Both the position numbers and the translations under genes were made by a program. DNA of 64,000 nt from Diphasiastrum complanatum (Eukaryota > Streptophyta > Lycopodiopsida > Lycopodiales > Lycopodiaceae): the NCBI GenBank assembly GCA_029204225.1, contig CM055106.1, positions 42,734,368 to 42,798,367 on the forward strand, given 5' to 3'. The notes under the pieces were generated by a model that saw only the letters and a list, made by a program, of their open reading frames with translations, had not been told where the DNA came from and ran no database searches. Of this stretch, positions 34,731 to 46,619 are shown in pieces (the first letter of the stretch is position 1; each line of letters opens with the position of its first letter).

Positions 34731-35430
34731 TGTGAAAAATGCAACTAGTTTAATTGATCTTGGCCATTTTGAGGCCAATATGAAATTTTAACTTAGAGAT
34801 AGATTTTTTATGTCAATAAGGCCTAAAATAGTGTTTGTACTATTTTTGGCAAGTAGTGATGTTGATAATGCTGGATTTAGACCTTCTCTAATTGGCTAAT
34901 GTGGATACATTGCATTTAGTCACTAAAAACTAGGTTTTTGGTGAAGTATCTAGAAGTTACTATTCTAGGGTGATCATGTGACATGCCATGGGGATTAGTA
35001 AATGCTAGTTTGATTGTGGTGTTCAAAGGCAATTGCCAATTTAGAGATGCAAAATAGCTAGATTTGTTGTCTAGATTCTTAGCAATTCAATCTAAGTGAA
35101 ATTCTTGATGCTTGATTCATGATTAGAGTCCAAATGAGATTTATATCCTCATATTAGAGCATGATCTACGCATTCACCAATTTCTTTCCCAAATTAGCAA
35201 GTTTTCAAATTCTAAGTGGCTTTTTTGATGCAATTCATAGACTCGATTGGATCTCAAACTTTGTACTTTTATTCTAATAAAGTTTTAGATGGTTTTAGGA
35301 TCAAGTAGGTTCGTCTCACTATGTGTGATGTTCAAAAACCATGAGTGACCCAAAACTTTCTGTTGGCACCAATTTGGTGTGTGTTGCTAGATTTTGTATT
35401 GAGAATACTCTAGAAACAAGGGCTTGAAGA
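34731..35430 (+). repeat. Copia-I 5' LTR (right end approximate)
   Basis: Starts TGTGAAAAATGC; the part 34975-35150 matches 38500-38680 of the 3' LTR (both with TGATTGTGGTGTTCAAAGGC and GATGCTTGATTCATGATTAG). The primer-binding site was not found, so the right end is uncertain; leader sequence follows to the gag at about 35940. Confidence 0.65.
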
Positions 35431-35934
35431 GGACTTTCACGTGCATATCTTTCCTAGGGAAGCAGTTTTGTAGTATTGATCTGATGTTTAGACCATGGAT
35501 GTCTGCACCCAACATATCTCATTTAAGTTCAGATCAATCCAAGTACAATCTACTTTGTATAGAAGCCAAAAGTCATTGTTTCTCAAGTGTAGTCAATAGG
35601 ATGAAAAACTGTGAAGATTTTAGCTTCAAATATGTCTTGATCCTTACAAAATCTCAAGTGGATAGTGATTTAGATTCTGAAATTAGTGCTTGGATTTGAG
35701 AGAGGTTATTTTTATCTCAATCTTAAGTGTTTCAATCTTGGTGGATTGAACAAGGACAAATTTCAAGCAAAATTGACATTGATGAGGAGAGTGACCAAAT
35801 AGTGATCAAAACCTTTGTTGACATTGATAAAAATTTGTGTACATCACTATAAGGGTGCACAAATGTGCGAGATCACCTCTAATCACTTTTCACACTTGTG
35901 TACTGTGTGTGTACCACAAAAACTTTCTTGTGGC

Positions 35935-36445
35935 TTCAATTGGAGCATTCCTTTTCGAAGCTAGCAAAAGACTGACTTCATCAAACTATGCTATATGGAA
36001 AGTGAGGATGGAATCAATTCTAGTTCTTCAAGATCTCATAGAAACTATGATGGGGATTGAGGAGGATCTTGAAGTCCTTCAAGAGAATGTGACATTCAAG
36101 AAATGATCTAGAATGGCACCTCATTGCATCAATATGAATGTGTCCGTCGAGATTCTTAGAGAGATAGGAGCATGCGAGTCTCCCAAAGATGCTTGAGATA
36201 CATTGAAGTCTATATATGAGTCCAAGAACACCTCAAGATTTCTCACATTGAGGAAAAAGATTCTCCAAAGCTATCAAGACAAATGAGAGAGTGCTCAAAG
36301 CTATGTGCTTAGAGTGAAGGACTACAATAGACAACTCACTTTCAATGGAGGGCCAATCAATCAAATAGAGCTTTTCCAAGTGGTTTGAATGGATTCAATG
36401 AAGAGTATTTCAATTTAGTCCAAGAGAATATTCCTACAATGGAAT
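35935..36445 (+). pseudogene. Copia-I gag
   Basis: GAFLFEASKRLTSSNYAIWK, VRMESILVLQDLIETMMG, a stop at 36104-36106, then SRMAPHCINMNVSVEILREIG, SPKDA with a further stop, LKSIYESKNTSRFLTLRKKI and YVLRVKDYNRQL. At least four stops. Interrupted at about 36445 by copia-K in opposite orientation. Confidence 0.85.
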
Positions 36446-37320
36446 CCTCCAAGAGAAGTCATCAATAATAGTCAGCAGATAGACAACGCTCCCTGTGGAA
36501 ATATTCTGCATAGGACTACAAATGTCCATGTGTACAAGATCTAGCAAATTTCTAGAAGTACATTCTGAATCTGAAATGATTGAACTTCTAACATGCTTGC
36601 TAGAAATATAGCTTTTACATGGTGTACCCAATTTGGTAATGAAAGGTAGATCTTGTACTAAGTTCTATTTTGACATTTGTTGAATACAAGTAGAATTTAA
36701 ATGGCCTGATCTGTGATGCCACAGCTTATCTTTTGAATCAGAAGTAGTAGTAAAAAGAGCTTGACAATTTGTAGAATAGGAGTGATTGAGTTTGTACAAA
36801 TTGCCACACCTTCTACTGAAAGCAAAAACTTACCTAGATTCGTTAAGAATAGTGCAGCCTTGTCTATTGAATTTGACCCTCCGACCTGAATTTGTAATGC
36901 TGCTAGCTGAGAGCAGGTTTTTGGTCAGATTTGGAATGTGAAGAACATTGGACAAAAACATTACATCACCTTTCTGGAATTTGATCCTGACTGTCCCTTC
37001 ACCCTCAATGGAATGAGTTGAGTTGTCTCCAAGTTGCACAACAATGGGTGTATGACTTGTAGTCATGGAACCAGTCTTGATGTGAGTCAGTGTGTTGTGT
37101 TGCACCTGAGTCCTAATGCCAGGAATCAATATCATGTTGTTCTTCGACTTTAGTCAAAAATGCAGCTTCATCTTCTTCTTCATCTTGGGACTGCATCTTC
37201 TTTTCATTGTTGTACTTGCGTGTTATGTAGTACTTGATGACATGACCAATCCTCTTACAATATTTGCAGAATAGGTTCTACTTTTGCTGGAATGATGAAA
37301 GAAAATTTGATGTACCTAAT
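36434..37320 (-). pseudogene. Copia-K protease-integrase fragment
   Basis: Minus strand, inside copia-I. From 5' to 3': a knuckle remnant FCKYCKRIGHVIKYY (37225-37270), a protease region with DSGATQHTDSHQDWF-like wording near 37080-37120 and PIVVQLGDNSTHSIEGEGTV, the linker LSNVLHIPNLTKNLLSASSI (36830-37135), and an integrase start with CKSYISSKHVRSS, LDLVHMDICSPMQ and LTIIDDFSW (36434-36631). Ends truncated on both sides. G/H/C-type lineage. Confidence 0.85.
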
Positions 37321-37324
37321 CCTA

Positions 37325-38010
37325 ACACCAAGTGGGTCTGATTCCAAGTGGGGAGAATGACATCTCTCATGCATTTATCAATCCATTTGATGTTACTTTA
37401 TGTGTGCAAAGTTTTTTTAAGGAAATGGATTGGCATAATCATGGAGAGATCATTAAGATCCTTACAGTAGTAACAAGATTTTGGCATACTCAACTCAAGA
37501 TCTTTTTTTATTCTCTTGAATTCATCTTGACAGAGCATGATCCTATACATATCCTTATGTTTCATGATGGATCAGTATTCATTCTTGCATTATATGTAGA
37601 TAATCTCCTCTTCCATGAAGATGATGCAAGGAGTTTTGGCAATTCCAAGCTAGAATCGGCTTGGGAGCCAATAATCCTTGATTTTAGCCCCTTACATTCA
37701 ATTTTGAATGTTGAAGTAGCTTAAGATTCACTTTTTTTGCTGCATTATATTGATTTCAGCATGCTACTTCAGTCCTAAGAAGTTTTTAGATGGATCTATG
37801 CAAGTATTTTGGCACAGTTTTGGAGCACCATGTAACAGAACTTATTGGAGGTGGTGAAAGATCCTTCTAGGAATCTCATTCTCTATGGGAATCTCATTTA
37901 GCTCATTAATGATATCTATGTGATCACTAAACCTACACCAAAGGGCTTCATTCTTGAGGTTTAGATCAATACTTGACGTGATTAGATAATCTATGTCATC
38001 AACTAGCTAA
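37325..38010 (+). pseudogene. Copia-I reverse transcriptase remnant
   Basis: RFWHTQLKIFFYSLEFILTE, then HDPIHILMFHDGSVFILALY and VDNLLFHEDDA around 37480-37625: the RT region around the catalytic box, which reads YVDN instead of YVDD. Downstream only traces of the polyprotein end are left before the GGAGGAG polypurine tract at 38011-38017. Confidence 0.75.
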
Positions 38011-38017
38011 GGAGGAG

Positions 38018-38700
38018 TGTGAAAATCTATAAAAACTAGCTAGTAGTTTATTGCCAAGTGGCAACATTATGGATGGCCAAATGTTAGATAGTATTGTAGA
38101 TATTTAGGTACTAATGTAAAGATGAATTAATTCATTCACGTGGTTAGAGGTGGCCGAGTTGAGCCCAAAATTCTAGGCTAACTTAGGAGATTTTGGTGAA
38201 AATAATGCATGTGACACACCTAATCCTAACACCAAGTGGGTGTGATTCCTAGAACAGGGGATTAGGTCATAGGATTAAGTCTATACTTAACTAAGGATAA
38301 ACCCTAATGATAAGATCTAAACTCATTAGATATGGATTTGTAGCTCATTTGTACATACACTTTTGGTTAATCAAGATTGATCTTGACTTTGGCAATTTTG
38401 CTCTTGCAAGTGGATTACATGCTTGATTAATGTGATGTTTATTGGGTCTATTGAGTAGAACTGAACCTAATAATAGTATTGTACATTCCACACATGTGAC
38501 AGGCCATGGAGATCAATAAATGCTAGGCTGATTGTGGTGTTCAAAGGCCATTGCCAATTTAGATATGGAAAATAGCTAGATTTGTTGTATAAATTTCTAG
38601 CAATTCAATCTAAGTGCAATCCTTGATGCTTGATTCATGATTAGAGATCCAAATGAGATTCATAACCTTTGATTTTAACATATTCAAAAACACATTTTAA
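38018..38700 (+). repeat. Copia-I 3' LTR (right end approximate)
   Basis: Starts TGTGAAAATCTATAAAAAC after AAGGAGGAG. Contains TTCCACACATGTGACAGG near 38487 (one base from CACACGTGTG). Shares long stretches with the 5' LTR at 34731. Right end not resolved. Confidence 0.7.
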
Positions 38701-39387
38701 ACCATAACAATAAAATAGGATCATTTAATGAAAAAGAGTTAGCTCGACACTCAATATTTTAGTAGGGATAATGGTAAAAACCTACCACTATGCAACTAAT
38801 CATGTCATGAATTTTCATGATAATGAAAACATACATAGTTCAAGGACTAAAATGCATATATACTATTTTCAAAATCTATGGAGTCACAAAATCTATAAAG
38901 TCCCGCACCAATGAGTACTCTAGCACTTTAAAGAAGCTATGTAATACCATGAGTATTTGTGACATTGTAAGAATTTGGGAAAGTTCTTGGAAATTTATGA
39001 CGTGTTGTTCAATAGATTATAACAAGTTTCAATTGGTGCTTTGATGGTTTATCATATGTATTTCTAATTCTAATCAAGGCCATCAATCTCACCTATGACT
39101 AGTGTAGAATTTTGATCTAGCTTATAGTCTTATAGGTTATGTGATTGTCTTTGAGAACACTTGGTATGCAACTATGACACTTGTCTTTTTCACTAATTTA
39201 CTAAAATGTGATGTTTGTTGTTGTGAAAGAATGTTTGCAAGTGGCAGTTAGCTATCTTGGAAGCATTGGCATTTATAGTCGTTATAGCAGAATATTGTAT
39301 ATATGCTTAATATAAAGTAAGAAACTTGGTTTTGATATTTCCAAAGGGACTATGTATTGCTATGGCTAGTTTATTATTTGACGTTGA

Positions 39388-39421
<34 letters not shown>

Positions 39422-40785
39422 ATGTTGACAAATCCCCTGCTCCAGAGGATCTGTTGGTTTTAGATTTCTTCTACTTACTTCTTCTTCTACCTGTCAGAGG
39501 CAGTGGGCTCTTGCTTAAGTTATTCGTTCTTGTTCAAAGCCCAAAATCAGGCAGAAGGGAATAGATCAACGTTGTAGTAATTTTGTCCTGCCTGTCAGAG
39601 GACAACTCAGGGTCGTTCTCTCTTGAAAACACTTACATTCAAACAGAGATGCAAGCCATGAACATTCAATAGACAGATCAGCATGCAGCCCAAATGAATA
39701 TTCAATAGATTCTATGGCTACCTACTCTGAAAACGAACTGAATCAGATCCTACAGTTTACTAAAACTGAGCTACAGCATTTTAGAGGTCCAAGAATCAAG
39801 AAACCAACCAGTCTTTTGATTCTTGGACATCCCAAGAACATCAAGAACTAGAATGTTGGAGGATATGCAAGATTTACACCACATTTCTAGCCTATTTAGT
39901 TTACCTGAATGTTGGCTCCTACATTAATCCACAAACAAGAAAAGAAAACTAATCCACTCTAGGAAAGCAGCAAATCTAATCCACTCTACAATCCACAACC
40001 ACACACAAAGGAGGGAAGGGCAAGATCATAAATGCATCACTCAAGAAACAAGCATGATCAAGGAGCTCAATGGATGCACCAAACTCGTGAAGGCTCTTCT
40101 CATTTCAACATGGAGTAGGTACATTTCACAAAAAGCTCCTCTTCACAAAGAGGGAGTCTCTCAAGAGAGCTCCTTAGGTGGCATCCTAGTGGAATTTCCA
40201 CATTTCACAAATTACAAGTGGAATAATGCTCTCCACTAGAGGTCACCATCAAAAGGTGGCTCACTCTACTTTCTTTAAGAGGGGTCTAGTTGCATTTATT
40301 ACATTTGCCTAGAAATACTAGTTCCTACATGGTCATTCCATGTTTCGAGATTCACCACAAGGCTTACACAGTTCTTGCTTGTCATTACTACTAGTATTTT
40401 TTGGCTATCATACTCGGCTCTCAGTCTTCGTTCATCTCGTCTTCTCAAAGACCTCCTCGGTCTAAGGTGAGAGGTGCTCTTGAGTTGCTCTGTCCGAGTA
40501 TCTTGGGAATTCATCAGAATCAGCCAACACCCTATTTTTTCTATTTCCTACTCAACTTTCTCCATTCCTTCCTCTATTAATGAGATATAGATCCACCCCT
40601 CTCTCAATGAGATATAGATCTATCTTCCTCATGAATCCCTTAACTTGTCTATGAATTTGATCCTTCCCTACCTATCTCAAAAAGCTACCTATCAACAAAA
40701 TCTTCTATACATGTACTTTATCACTTTTTTTTCAATAGAGATATTTCTTTGATTATTATCGCATTTGTTGAATAGTTTTGCTATG
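38701..40785. other. Intergenic stretch with (CA)n
   Basis: About 2 kb without a supported gene. Contains a (CA)14 repeat at 39390-39418 and two occurrences of CCTGTCAGAGG (39490, 39590). Short frames (38817, 40054) show no domain. Confidence 0.5.
39390..39418 (+). repeat. (CA)14 microsatellite
   Basis: Uninterrupted CA dinucleotides, 29 bp. Confidence 0.95.
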
Positions 40786-40794
40786 AAGACTAGT

Positions 40795-40965
40795 AACGTC
40801 TGCCCGCCCAACGACGGGCAACGTTGGACGGGCAAATTCAAATGTGACGGGGCTGCCCGTGTGTGCAAGAAATCGCGAGGGGGCCGGTGGGGGGCGGTTT
40901 CCGGGGCAGCTCACGCTGCCCGTGAGAGCGTGACGGGCAGCGTGAGCTACCCGAAAACCACTTTT
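40795..40965. repeat. GC-rich nested hairpin island
   Basis: A GC-rich block in AT-rich surroundings, built from repeats of GCCCGT and its complement. Two hairpins are clear: 40802-40813 with 40822-40833 (11 of 12 pairs) and 40905-40923 with 40933-40951 (18 of 19 pairs, 9-nt loop). It is followed by T9 and AGTATATATAGATTAG. Possibly a small transposon; no target duplication seen. Confidence 0.7.
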
Positions 40966-41835
40966 TTTTTAGTATATATAGATTAGGCTTGTGGCGCATT
41001 CTATGATTGAACCCTATTTTCCATCACTATGAATTCCAAATGTTGAAGGAGAATTCCATGTTTTCTAGTAGTGCCACATAAAGCAAAAAAAAAAACTCTG
41101 CATCATGGATCACCAAAAACAAGTAGCAATGCTTATTGGCATACCTTTGTGTTACTTTGCTTAACTTCCGCATCCATTTTTGTTAAGCACCTATGGATTC
41201 AGCCTTGATGGTGGCTTGAAATTTCATGTGGAATGTCTTGGTGTCTTTGGGGCACTTACTCCATTGCTTATACTAAGCATCTTTAAAAAATTCTAAGGCA
41301 TAGCCCGCATGCTGATACGTCGAGATTCTATGTTGTCTATCATTCAATATTCTATACATGGAACCCTATCTCGAGGTTATCAACTCAACAATCGTCATGG
41401 CATCGTGAAACTTTTCTCTAAACTTGGACATGCCCGACTAGATGGTGAGAATTTAGGTTCATCACCCAAAATTCAAATCGATTGCAAATCCATGCAGTGA
41501 AAGAGACCCACTTTGATTTGGCCTATTCGGTAGCCAGCCTGCCTTAAGGTGAATAGGCTCATAGTATCAATTATTGAGGGGATACAAAACAGGGCCCTCC
41601 TTTGCCATCCCGACATCTGGATTTTTTGTCATGCGATTCTTTACTTGATTACAGCAGTCACCATCTCAGCATGGGACGTAGAAGCACACATATCTCTCTC
41701 CCCCACACCCACCCACTGAAATAAAAGCACAGAAGCCGAGTTCGTCGACGTCGAGCGGCCATAAAAGAGTATAGAATGCTCAGATGAGAATAGCCTTGCA
41801 AGAGTCATCGCCTGATCGACTTAGCCATATCTTCA

Positions 41836-41843
41836 TATAAAGG
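41836..41843 (+). promoter_or_regulatory. Putative TATA box of the PIP gene
   Basis: TATAAAGG 131 bp upstream of the start codon, leaving room for a leader of about 100 nt. No other TATA-like string lies at a better distance. An upstream pyrimidine-rich TCTCTCTCCCCCACACCC at about 41690 is also seen. Confidence 0.55.
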
Positions 41844-41973
41844 AGTGATCAGGCACAGTGCCTACATAATTGAGCTTTTTTTGAGATTGAAAGCTTATGT
41901 GCAAACTACAGTAAAAGCTTTTTGTGGCTGGAAATATTATCAGCAAGAACAGATTCATTGAATTATTACATAT

Positions 41974-43319
41974 ATGGAGCAAGATAGTGTCAATGACGCA
42001 GAGCGTGGGTTCGTTACCAGGAATTACTCAATCCCGCCCCCGGCGCCACTATTTGATCCTCATGAATTCATGTTGTGGTCGTTCTATCGAGCAGTAATTG
42101 TAGAATTCACAGCTACTTTCTTGTTTCTCTACATTACCATGCTCACAATAATTGGCGCGAGTAAGAACGCTGCCAACTGCGGAGGTGTTGGGATGCTTGG
42201 TGTTGCATGGGCATTCGGAGGAATGATCTTTGTAATGATCTACTGCACTGCAGGAATATCCGGTACTGCTCTCTATGCAGCAAAACGCTGCAAAATACTG
42301 AGGTTTTTTGAGTCTGCTCAAGTCTACCGACTAGAAACTGATCGAAGCCCTCGAATGAGATTTATCTTGGTTGCTGATTCTGCGGAAAGAGTGCCAGCAG
42401 CTGTAGCTTGTTGCAATATCCCGTTTAATTTATCACAGTTATTGATCAAATTGTGTTCGTGTGTATTAATAATGCAGGCGGTCATATCAATCCGGCGGTG
42501 ACATTTGGATTTTTTCTAGCCCGAAAAGTTTCTCTTCCGAGAGGTCTATTCTACATCATAGCACAGACTTTGGGAGCAATTAGCGGGGCAGGCTTAGCCA
42601 AAGGATTCCAGAAAACACTCTACATTCAATTAGGAGGCGGAGCAAACTTCGTGCAACACGGATACTCCATGGGAGTTGGGTTTGGGGCAGAGATCATCGG
42701 TACCTTTGTGCTTGTTTACACCGTCTTTTCAGCCACTGACCCCAAACGCATTGCCCGAGACTCCCATGTGCCTGTGAGTATTTCAACGGTTTAGAGAGAG
42801 ACAGTGAGCGACACATATATAGAGATGTGTGACTGCTGAAAGCTTACAAGACTAACATTGCTGTGGACAGGTTCTGGCTCCTTTGCCTATTGGGTTTGCA
42901 GTATTCATCGTGCACTTAGCGACCATTCCCATCACAGGAACGGGAATCAACCCCGCACGTAGCTTAGGCGCCGCTGTAATCTTTAATAGCGACAAAGTTT
43001 GGGCTGACCACGTGTGTTCAATCTGCCGGACTCCGGAGCCTTCTCTTCTAGAATTGCATTGAATGCACATCGACTACGCTAGTACTAGTTATATTTCTAG
43101 TCAGGCTTAAACGCTTAATAGTTTAGCTGCTCTATAACAATTCATTTTGTTAATTTGGCTGATATTCCTTATGAAATTGCTTATTTGCAGTGGATTTTCT
43201 GGGTTGGTCCTTTTATCGGAGCAGCCGTAGCAGCAGCTTATAATCAGTATGTGTTACGAGGCCTATCATCAGTATGTGTTACGAGGCGGCCAAGCACTGA
43301 AGGCCTTGGGATCCTTTAG
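41974..43319 (+). CDS. PIP: PIP-type aquaporin, four exons
   Basis: Plasma-membrane intrinsic protein, a water channel of the MIP family. Exons 41974-42262, 42478-42773, 42871-43011 and 43191-43319 join in phase with GT-AG introns of 215, 97 and 179 bp, giving 284 residues. Seen: short PIP2-like N-terminus with [12 protein letters not shown], helix 1 [18 protein letters not shown] with the filter Phe, loop [19 protein letters not shown] in loop D with the gating His, [17 protein letters not shown] with filter His, Thr and Arg and the second NPA. Helix 6 ([11 protein letters not shown]) is complete. A 25-bp tandem duplication at 43239-43290 shifts the frame after YVLRG, so the family tail KALGSFRSN is replaced by about 18 unrelated residues. 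The start is chosen because it is the only Met before PPPAPLF. Confidence 0.93.
42263..42477 (+). other. PIP intron 1
   Basis: GTACTG...GCAG, splitting the codon for the first Gly of GGHINPA; this is the usual position of a PIP intron. Confidence 0.9.
43239..43293 (+). repeat. 25-bp tandem duplication in the last PIP exon
   Basis: TCAGTATGTGTTACGAGGC occurs at 43244 and again at 43269, 25 bp apart, with one mismatch just upstream (TATAATCAG versus TATCATCAG). Because 25 is not a multiple of three, the frame changes. Confidence 0.95.
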
Positions 43320-43817
43320 GAGCAACTCTCCCAACTCAATGAATGTCCCTAAAGTGGGGGACACTGTCAGTGATTTCTTGTTGTGCTTACCGCTTTGGTG
43401 GTTTGAAAAGGTTGGGTGCGTTTGTTTGGATGTACAGAATAACCCAGAGAAAGTATCGCCATCTTGCATAATACTACAGTAAATTGTCTTCTCAGTTCTT
43501 ATTAACTTCGAAGTTCGAACCTATGTTTCTGGTTGTGCTCCTGGATGCAGTTGGCAATAATAACTTCATGGAAATTCTTTCTGCTGCAGAGAAACAAACA
43601 CTGAACTTGACTGTCAGTATGTTTATCTTGAGATTTTCGTAACCCTCACCAGGTTAGCGAAATTTTCTGAAGTATACAAGGAAATTTCATGAGCACGATG
43701 ATATTGGTGGCAGCAAAACGTATTTTTAGCAGGAGCAAAGTGCATGTGTCTAGTCACTAGTGTTTAAGTGTGTACGTAGCCTAGCTAAGCTTCTTCTGTC
43801 TCGTCTCCACCCCTGGA

Positions 43818-43823
43818 AATAAA
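43818..43823 (+). terminator. Putative poly(A) signal of the PIP gene
   Basis: AATAAA about 500 bp after the stop codon, preceded by a pyrimidine-rich TCTTCTGTCTCGTCTCCACC. This is the only AATAAA found downstream within 600 bp. Confidence 0.5.
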
Positions 43824-43839
43824 GAATCGGAGTGTGAAT

Positions 43840-45380
43840 TTTGGTTGTTTCTTGTTAAGTAATAAGGGTGTGTAGTTACTAGTAATGCCTTAATATGCTA
43901 TTTTCTTGTGGTTTTGATTAGCTACTTTGTGTGGACTTTGTATCGCGATAATGCTTGGTTCAAAAAAGCGGAACAGGGAATTACTAACTTGTTTAAAGAC
44001 CACTGTGAAATAATGCAAGCTTGGTTGCAGTAGTCCCAAGCGCCAGCATTTGCCCGGGCACCCGTCTTGATTCAAAGAGCGTAAGCTCGAAGCAACTGTA
44101 CAATGACTTGAGAATATATATACTTGTCATCCATCAGCTCCACGAAGAATTGCAGTAAAGTCAAGAGTCAATACTACAGAGACATCAGTTGACTTTAATG
44201 CAATCAAATGTTCTATATAAAATTCAAGGGGATCATTGCCTTCTAGAAAGTATCGATTCCAGGGAACTAGGTTCATGATCTTCAATTTTCAATTTTAAAA
44301 CCCATCGTTTGGATTTTCAAAGCTCTGAAGATCTATCTTATGATAAAAGCAGGATATCTACGAACCCAAAGTGAGTATGGTAAATCTAAAAGTAACCACA
44401 TTAACGTATTCCCAGTATTTCAAACAGTAAATACGAGCCGGCTACATTATGTTAAGTCAGATTCCAGAATGGAAAATGCGCAAGAAATTTTCTCCGTTCA
44501 AGTGTCATACAATAGTTTTGTGAAAGCCTTAATTTTGTCAAACTATGAAATATGAAGGAGCTCTCAGACTGATATTCAGTTACAATGTTTCGTATATAGA
44601 GCTACTATGAATTTATTTACCAGGGGTGTTGTGCACTAAATGATATATCATCTAGAGCATAGTTGCACCTGATAAAGAAGCTGTATAACATGCTCTTATA
44701 TAAGATATATGTACTGTCCTTTTTTGTTTCACATGGAGCATGGATTTCTGCCTGAGATTTATACGTCTCTCCAGGGAAGCAACAGCGCTAGCGGGACCGG
44801 TGCTACGTGGTAGTACTTTGCAGTAGTTCATTGTTTACAGTCATTCTCGCGATTTCTGATTTATTCTTGTATACCTTATGAGAGTCCGTGATGCAGACAT
44901 GATGTTAAGCATAGAATGAAAACAAAGAGACTGCAGCTACTAGATGACAGAGCAGAAGTTAAGCACAGAATGCAAAAAAGGGACTGCAGCAGTAGACAAG
45001 AGAGTACAAGGAAAGAGGAAAGAGCAGCAAACTGTTCAAGGTGACCGTGTAGTTCAAGAGAACGAAACACCAACATATCACATCAACCTCCAGACAATTA
45101 TTTTCTAAGGAGAAAAACTATGTTTTTGTGATGTATTAAGAACAGATGTATTTAACAACTCCTAACAGCACATAACCTGGCAGCTGCAACTACCAGCTCA
45201 CTTACCTGCAAGTTTCAAGCTATTATAGCTAGCTAGGCTGATCTGGATTATTTGAGTTGACACTTCCACTCAGTGAGTCTCGTGCTTTACTATGTTTCCA
45301 CTAAACGTGGTTGCTTCTCGGAAACAAAGTGTATTGGACATGTGCATGATGATTTGTACAATTCTAGTTTAGAATTTGAC
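43840..45380. other. Intergenic stretch
   Basis: No supported gene. A short 54-bp-spaced repeat (GTTAAGCATAGAATG and GTTAAGCACAGAATG with CTGCAGC) lies near 44903-44992. Confidence 0.5.
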
Positions 45381-45384
45381 ACTT

Positions 45385-45864
45385 GGTAAAAAGTAGGTAG
45401 AAATGCATGCATGTAAAGTGACAAATGTCACTAGTTTTCTAGTTTTCACTTTTAGATGTGGAAGAAAGTAGGAAGGAGATGATTCTACCTCGAGCTACTC
45501 CAATCTCCACAAATATGTTTAGGCTCTCTCATAACTTTTGATGAAGAACCAAAAGCTTTGAAGCTATTCCATGTCAATTTGGATCTATACAATTGTTCGC
45601 TTGAATTTTGCTCTCCTTTTCTCCCTCTAACTCGAGTAGAGGTTTATGCTAATGCATTAAATTCTTGTACTTCTTCTTTTTTGTTTTTCAAAGTGATCAT
45701 TCTTTAATTCTTAGCATGCTAGATTGTGCTTTCGCCATAAAATCTTGTACTAGCCTCTTGATATTCAATCTAGAATCAATTTATGTGCTAAACACAAAGC
45801 TTAACATGATCATTCACACTTGAGGATCATTCCCCACACGTGTGAGCTTGTTGGAATTTTATCA
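45385..45864 (+). repeat. Copia-L 5' LTR, right part
   Basis: Ends ...TTTTATCA at 45864 next to the primer site. CACACGTGTG lies at 45835-45844. The left end could not be placed; the start given is only the beginning of the stretch examined. Confidence 0.45.
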
Positions 45865-45877
45865 TGGTATCAGAGCC
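45865..45877 (+). promoter_or_regulatory. Copia-L primer-binding site
   Basis: TGGTATCAGAGCC, a perfect match to the plant copia initiator tRNA-Met site. Fixes the LTR right end. Confidence 0.85.
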
Positions 45878-46619
45878 AAATTAAGCTTTGCATGCCATTA
45901 TCTCTGTTTGTGCAAGAATTTGTGAGCCCAATTCAAGCAAAAAAGCTGTTTATCACTCTTTTTTTACCTTTTCTTGAAAAGTGTTTGGATCAAAGAGGAT
46001 AGAATTAAGATTTTCATATTAGAATTGACATTGTACGAAATTCTGGAACTCCGCACGTGTGAAAATCAGATATTTTCAGACTTCTTTATTTTCTTCATCA
46101 TTGGTCCAAAGATATTGATCTTATAGCTTGATGGAAAGTTATAAGGAGTACTTTCCATTGCAATTGATCTCAAATCAATTTGATGTGTCTATCAAGGATT
46201 ATAAGCTCTTAAAGAGAGTAGGGAGAGGTCCAAAATTTGAGTGATTTGATCCAATTTAGCTTGATTCACAATCCATTATTTTGAGTAATCAACACAAGAA
46301 ACGTGAGATCAAGACATAGTTTGGAGTTATTGAACACTTTGAGCCTCCTTTGAATCAATAGTGTTTTCTTTTGAAGCATCTAACACGTGCCAAAAGTAGA
46401 ATCAAAACTTGTCTATATTCCTCAATTCAGTTTTTGAGAAATTGATCTTGTTTATCTTGTTTTGTGGAATATTTGAGGCCTATCTCATATACAGTTGCAA
46501 GTTTTCACATAGGATTGGTAGCACGCCCTTGAAAATTCCTATAGTGAAAGAGAGTAGCAACATCTAGTCTGTTTGGAACAAGCTCAAACGTATAATTGTC
46601 CAATAACAAGAAGTCTTCA

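Noticed and set aside
40795-40965. Helitron 3' end
   Set aside because: A hairpin is present, but no CTRR end at the right distance and no TC start were identified.
43890-44555. Short ORFs downstream of the aquaporin
   Set aside because: No domain, no codon pattern and positions beyond the likely poly(A) signal; treated as chance frames.
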